From assembly GCF_014192745.1 (NCBI RefSeq), contig NZ_JACHYJ010000002.1, positions 636,316 to 700,315 on the forward strand: DNA of 64,000 bases, in the 5' to 3' direction. Source of the DNA: Luteimonas sp. RC10. GTDB lineage: Bacteria > Pseudomonadota > Gammaproteobacteria > Xanthomonadales > Xanthomonadaceae. Positions 61,596 to 64,000 of the stretch are shown here, piece by piece (position 1 is the first letter of the stretch; every line of letters begins with the position of its first letter). The notes beneath the pieces are model-generated. The model was not told the DNA's origin and did not search any database. It saw nothing but the letters and a program-made list of their open reading frames with translations. Made by a program: the position numbers and the translations under genes.

Positions 61596-63890
61596 TCAGG
61601 GGTTCGGGTCGAAGGCCGCCAGCCGCGCGTCGAGCAGCGGCGCGATCGCCGCGGTCGCATCGCGACCGGTCAGCTCGCCGTGCCGGAACGGCAGCTCGAC
61701 CGCCTCGACCCGCGCCGCATGCGCCTGCCACAGCACCGACTGCAGCTGCGGCCGGTCGACATGGTCGAGGCCGGCACGCACATGCAGCAGTGTGCCGTCA
61801 TACCGCGTGTGGTGGTGCAGGCGCACGAGCCGATTGGTGTCGACGACCGCGCGTACCACACCGTCGAGCACGTGGCCCGGCAGGTTGCCGAGCGCGCTGT
61901 CGCCGCGGCGCAGGAACTCGACGATCGCTTCGCGGCTGCGCAACTCGGGATGACGGTCCGGGTCGTAGCCGGCGATCGCCAGCAACGCCCGCAGCGCATC
62001 GACTGCGTCGGGCTCGGGCTCGGCGCGCCAGCACTCGCTGGGATAGGCATCGAGCAATGCGAGCACGCCGACCTCGCGGCCGAGTGCCCGCAGGCGCACC
62101 GCCATCGCCTGGGCGAGGATGCCGCCGACCGACCAGCCGAGCAGGTGCAGCGGGCCGGTCGGCTGCAACGCGGCGACGCGGCGAGCGTAGTCATCGGCCA
62201 GCGCGTCGATGCTGCCCGGCAGCGGCTGCGCCAGGTCCAGCGCCGGCGACTGCAGCCCGTGCACGTCGCGCCGGGGCCGCAGCGCGCGCGCTAGCTCCCG
62301 GTAGCACCACGCAATGCCACCGGCCGGATGCACCACGAACAAGGGCGCACGCGCGAGCGCCGCGTCGCCGCGCGCCAGCGCGATCGTCGGGCCGAGACCG
62401 TGGTCGGGCGTGGCCTCGTCGGCATCGAGCAGCGCGGCGATGCCGGCCACCGTCGGCGTCGCAAACAACGCGCCCAGGCCCGGATCGCGACCGAACCGGC
62501 GCTGGATCGCCAGTAGCAGGTGCACCGCGGACAACGAATCGCCGCCCAGCGCGAAGAAGTCGCCATCGCCGCCGACACGCGCGACCCCCAGCGCCTGCGC
62601 GAACAACTCGGCGACCGCGGCCTCGGTCGGCGTGCGCGGGGCCACGAACGCCCCGGCATCGAACGCCGGCGCCGGCAGCGCATCGCGGTCGAGCTTGCCA
62701 TTGGCCGTCACCGGCCAGGTGGCCAGCGCGACGAACGCGGCCGGCACCATGTAGTCGGGCACCTGCGCGGCCACGGCGGTGCGCAGCGCCTCGGCGTCGA
62801 ACGCATCGGCGGCGACCGGCTGCAGATAACCGACCAGGCGTCGATCGCCGGCGCGGTCCTCGCGCACGATCACCGCCGCCTGCGCAGCCTGCCCGCTGGC
62901 GACGATCGCCGCCTCGATCTCGCCCAGTTCGATGCGCAGGCCGCGCAGCTTGACCTGGTGGTCGCTGCGGCCAAGGAATTCGACCGCGCCATCGTCGCGC
63001 CAGCGCGCGAGGTCGCCGGTGCGGTACAGGCGCCCGCCGGGCCGATACGGATCGGCGATGAACCGCTCGGCGGTCAGGTCGTCACGGCCGAGGTAACCGC
63101 GCGCGAGCTGCACACCGCCCAGGTACAGGTCACCGACGACGCCGGGCGGCAGCGGGCGCATGCGTGCATCGAGCACATACAGCTGCGTATTCCAGACCGG
63201 GAACCCGATCGGCACTGGGCGCGAGGTGTCGTCGGCGCACGCCGGCCAGAAACTCACATCGACCGCGGCCTCGGTCGGCCCGTAGAGGTTGTGCAGCTCG
63301 GCACGCACGCTGCGGTGGAAGCGATCGCGCAGCTCCGCATCCAGCGCCTCGCCGCTGCAGAACACCTGGCGCACGGCTAGCCCATAGGCGTCGGGCGTCG
63401 CCAGGAACGCGGCCAGCATTGACGGCACGAAATGCAGCGTGGTGATGCCGCGCGCGCGGATGAGTCGGGCCAGCGCGACCGGATCGCGATGCGCCTCCGG
63501 CGGCGCGACATCGAGCACCGCGCCAGTGATCAACGGCAGGAAGAACTCCCACACCGAGACATCGAAGGTCGCCGGCGTCTTCTGCAGGATGCGATCGGAC
63601 GCGTCGATACGATAGTGCGTGCGCATCCATTCCAGGCGATTGACGATCGCGCGGTGCTCGACGACGACGCCCTTCGGCTCACCGGTCGAGCCCGAGGTGT
63701 AGATCACGTAGGCCGCATCGCCCGGCTGTGCGGGCGACACGAACGGCGCGTCGAGACGTTCGCCCCCACCCAACCCTCCCCCGCTCGCGGGGGAGGGCTC
63801 AACCGCCGCGGTCGTCACCAGCATCCGGGAAACTCCACCTCCCCCGCCTGCGGGGGAGGTCGGCGCCGTAGGCGACGGGTGGGGGCCGGG
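61596..63890 (-). CDS. entF: EntF-like NRPS (A-T-TE), 5' end missing
   Basis: The last part of a nonribosomal peptide synthetase, cut by the window. Adenylation motifs run from AYVIYTSGSTGEPKGVVVEH to YRTGDLARWRDDGAVEFLGR. The T domain has FFALGGDSLSAVHLLLAI, the thioesterase LLGWSVGGILAQAM and FRHGELTG. By eye the substrate code reads D-V-W-H-F-S-L-V-D, which equals that of EntF (serine). With entA downstream it indicates an enterobactin-like trilactone. No condensation domain is visible, because the region past 63.9 kb is artefact. Two repeats lie within the frame. Confidence 0.9.
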   Translation of the reverse strand, partial: PGPHPSPTAPTSPAGGGGGVSRMLVTTAAVEPSPASGGGLGGGERLDAPFVSPAQPGDAAYVIYTSGSTGEPKGVVVEHRAIVNRLEWMRTHYRIDASDRILQKTPATFDVSVWEFFLPLITGAVLDVAPPEAHRDPVALARLIRARGITTLHFVPSMLAAFLATPDAYGLAVRQVFCSGEALDAELRDRFHRSVRAELHNLYGPTEAAVDVSFWPACADDTSRPVPIGFPVWNTQLYVLDARMRPLPPGVVGDLYLGGVQLARGYLGRDDLTAERFIADPYRPGGRLYRTGDLARWRDDGAVEFLGRSDHQVKLRGLRIELGEIEAAIVASGQAAQAAVIVREDRAGDRRLVGYLQPVAADAFDAEALRTAVAAQVPDYMVPAAFVALATWPVTANGKLDRDALPAPAFDAGAFVAPRTPTEAAVAELFAQALGVARVGGDGDFFALGGDSLSAVHLLLAIQRRFGRDPGLGALFATPTVAGIAALLDADEATPDHGLGPTIALARGDAALARAPLFVVHPAGGIAWCYRELARALRPRRDVHGLQSPALDLAQPLPGSIDALADDYARRVAALQPTGPLHLLGWSVGGILAQAMAVRLRALGREVGVLALLDAYPSECWRAEPEPDAVDALRALLAIAGYDPDRHPELRSREAIVEFLRRGDSALGNLPGHVLDGVVRAVVDTNRLVRLHHHTRYDGTLLHVRAGLDHVDRPQLQSVLWQAHAARVEAVELPFRHGELTGRDATAAIAPLLDARLAAFDPNP
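63762..63886. repeat. Pair of REP-like palindromes inside the NRPS gene
   Basis: Two 24-bp palindromes, CCCTCCCCCGC-TC-GCGGGGGAGGG (63774-63797) and ACCTCCCCCGC-CT-GCGGGGGAGGT (63837-63860), are enclosed by GCCCCCACCC (63762-63771) and its complement GGGTGGGGGC (63877-63886). The type is common between genes in Xanthomonadaceae. Here the minus-strand frame stays open through both and would encode Gly/Pro/Ser-rich linkers. Confidence 0.8.
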
Positions 63891-63906
63891 CGCGTCGCGG
63901 CGCGGG

Positions 63907-64000
63907 GGCCCCCCCCCCCCCCCCCCCCCCCCCCGGGGGGGGGGGCGCGCCCCCGCGCCCCGCCCCCACCCCGGCCCCGCACCAACCCCCCCCCCGCGGG
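63907..64000. other. Low-complexity end, probable artefact
   Basis: 26 C in a row (63909-63934), then 11 G and further C-rich tracts to the end. No gene or known element looks like this, so it reads as slippage or misassembly at a contig end. Confidence 0.75.

Overview
The window is a GC-rich chromosomal segment of a Lysobacteraceae/Xanthomonadaceae gammaproteobacterium, perhaps Lysobacter or Luteimonas (family fairly sure, genus a guess). The reasons are the block ggt - ferredoxin - coaD - rsmD / ftsY - mutY - yggX, a Xanthomonas-type xyl box in front of xylB, the run thrS - infC - rpmI - rplT - pheS - pheT - ihfA - merR, an SLC45-type maltose importer beside GH13 enzymes, and GumN/TraB, DUF6491 and SirB2 proteins. 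Two tRNA genes are present: Phe(GAA) and Pro(GGG).

Layout. 1-3.2 kb: xylose genes (end of a LacI-type regulator, xylA, xylB). 3.3-6.7 kb: STAS protein, MFS exporter with a divergent MmyB-type regulator, MAPEG protein. 6.7-16.5 kb: housekeeping (ggt, ferredoxin, coaD, rsmD, ftsY, AsmA-like, mutY, yggX, antiporter). 16.6-17.8 kb: a ParDE module with a frameshifted toxin next to tRNA-Phe. 17.9-25.7 kb: lipoprotein, acyl-CoA dehydrogenase, HNH endonuclease, dxs, an HxlR regulator divergent from a doubled DUF1428 protein, GumN-like protein. 25.9-34.1 kb: the translation operon, headed by a thrS leader with a terminator and a tiny ORF. 34.1-35.2 kb: a LacI regulator.

35.2-52.8 kb is a denitrification / nitric-oxide island: truncated haemoglobin, azurin, copper nitrite reductase (nirK), SirB2, NnrS, quinol NO reductase (norB), a Dnr-type regulator, a seven-gene operon (ABC importer, CopD-like membrane protein, TonB receptor, second truncated haemoglobin, cupin), then hemN-fnr. 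Eight Fnr/Dnr boxes lie in it. They fall into TTGAT-N4-ATCAA sites (azurin, nirK) and TTGAC-N4-GTCAA sites (norB, nnrS, hemN), plus one hybrid in front of the ABC/TonB operon. In most of them a -10-like hexamer sits 22-23 bp after the box, and for hemN, nnrS and the ABC operon it ends exactly 6 bp before the ATG, which predicts leaderless, oxygen/NO-controlled mRNAs. Electrons would pass from quinol to NorB and through azurin to NirK; HemN and Fnr serve anaerobic haem supply and oxygen sensing; the haemoglobins and NnrS would handle NO. The ABC/TonB operon is the best candidate for an undescribed system: its co-regulation suggests uptake of a nutrient or metal complex needed for denitrification, but its substrate is unknown and its receptor gene carries an in-frame stop.

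52.9-60.7 kb is an alpha-glucan locus (GH13 lipoprotein, SLC45 transporter, alpha-glucosidase, pullulanase). 60.7 kb to the end begins a catecholate siderophore cluster (EntA-like dehydrogenase and an EntF-like serine-activating NRPS). The NRPS frame contains two palindromic REP-like elements and then runs into homopolymer sequence (63.9-64.0 kb) that looks like an assembly artefact.
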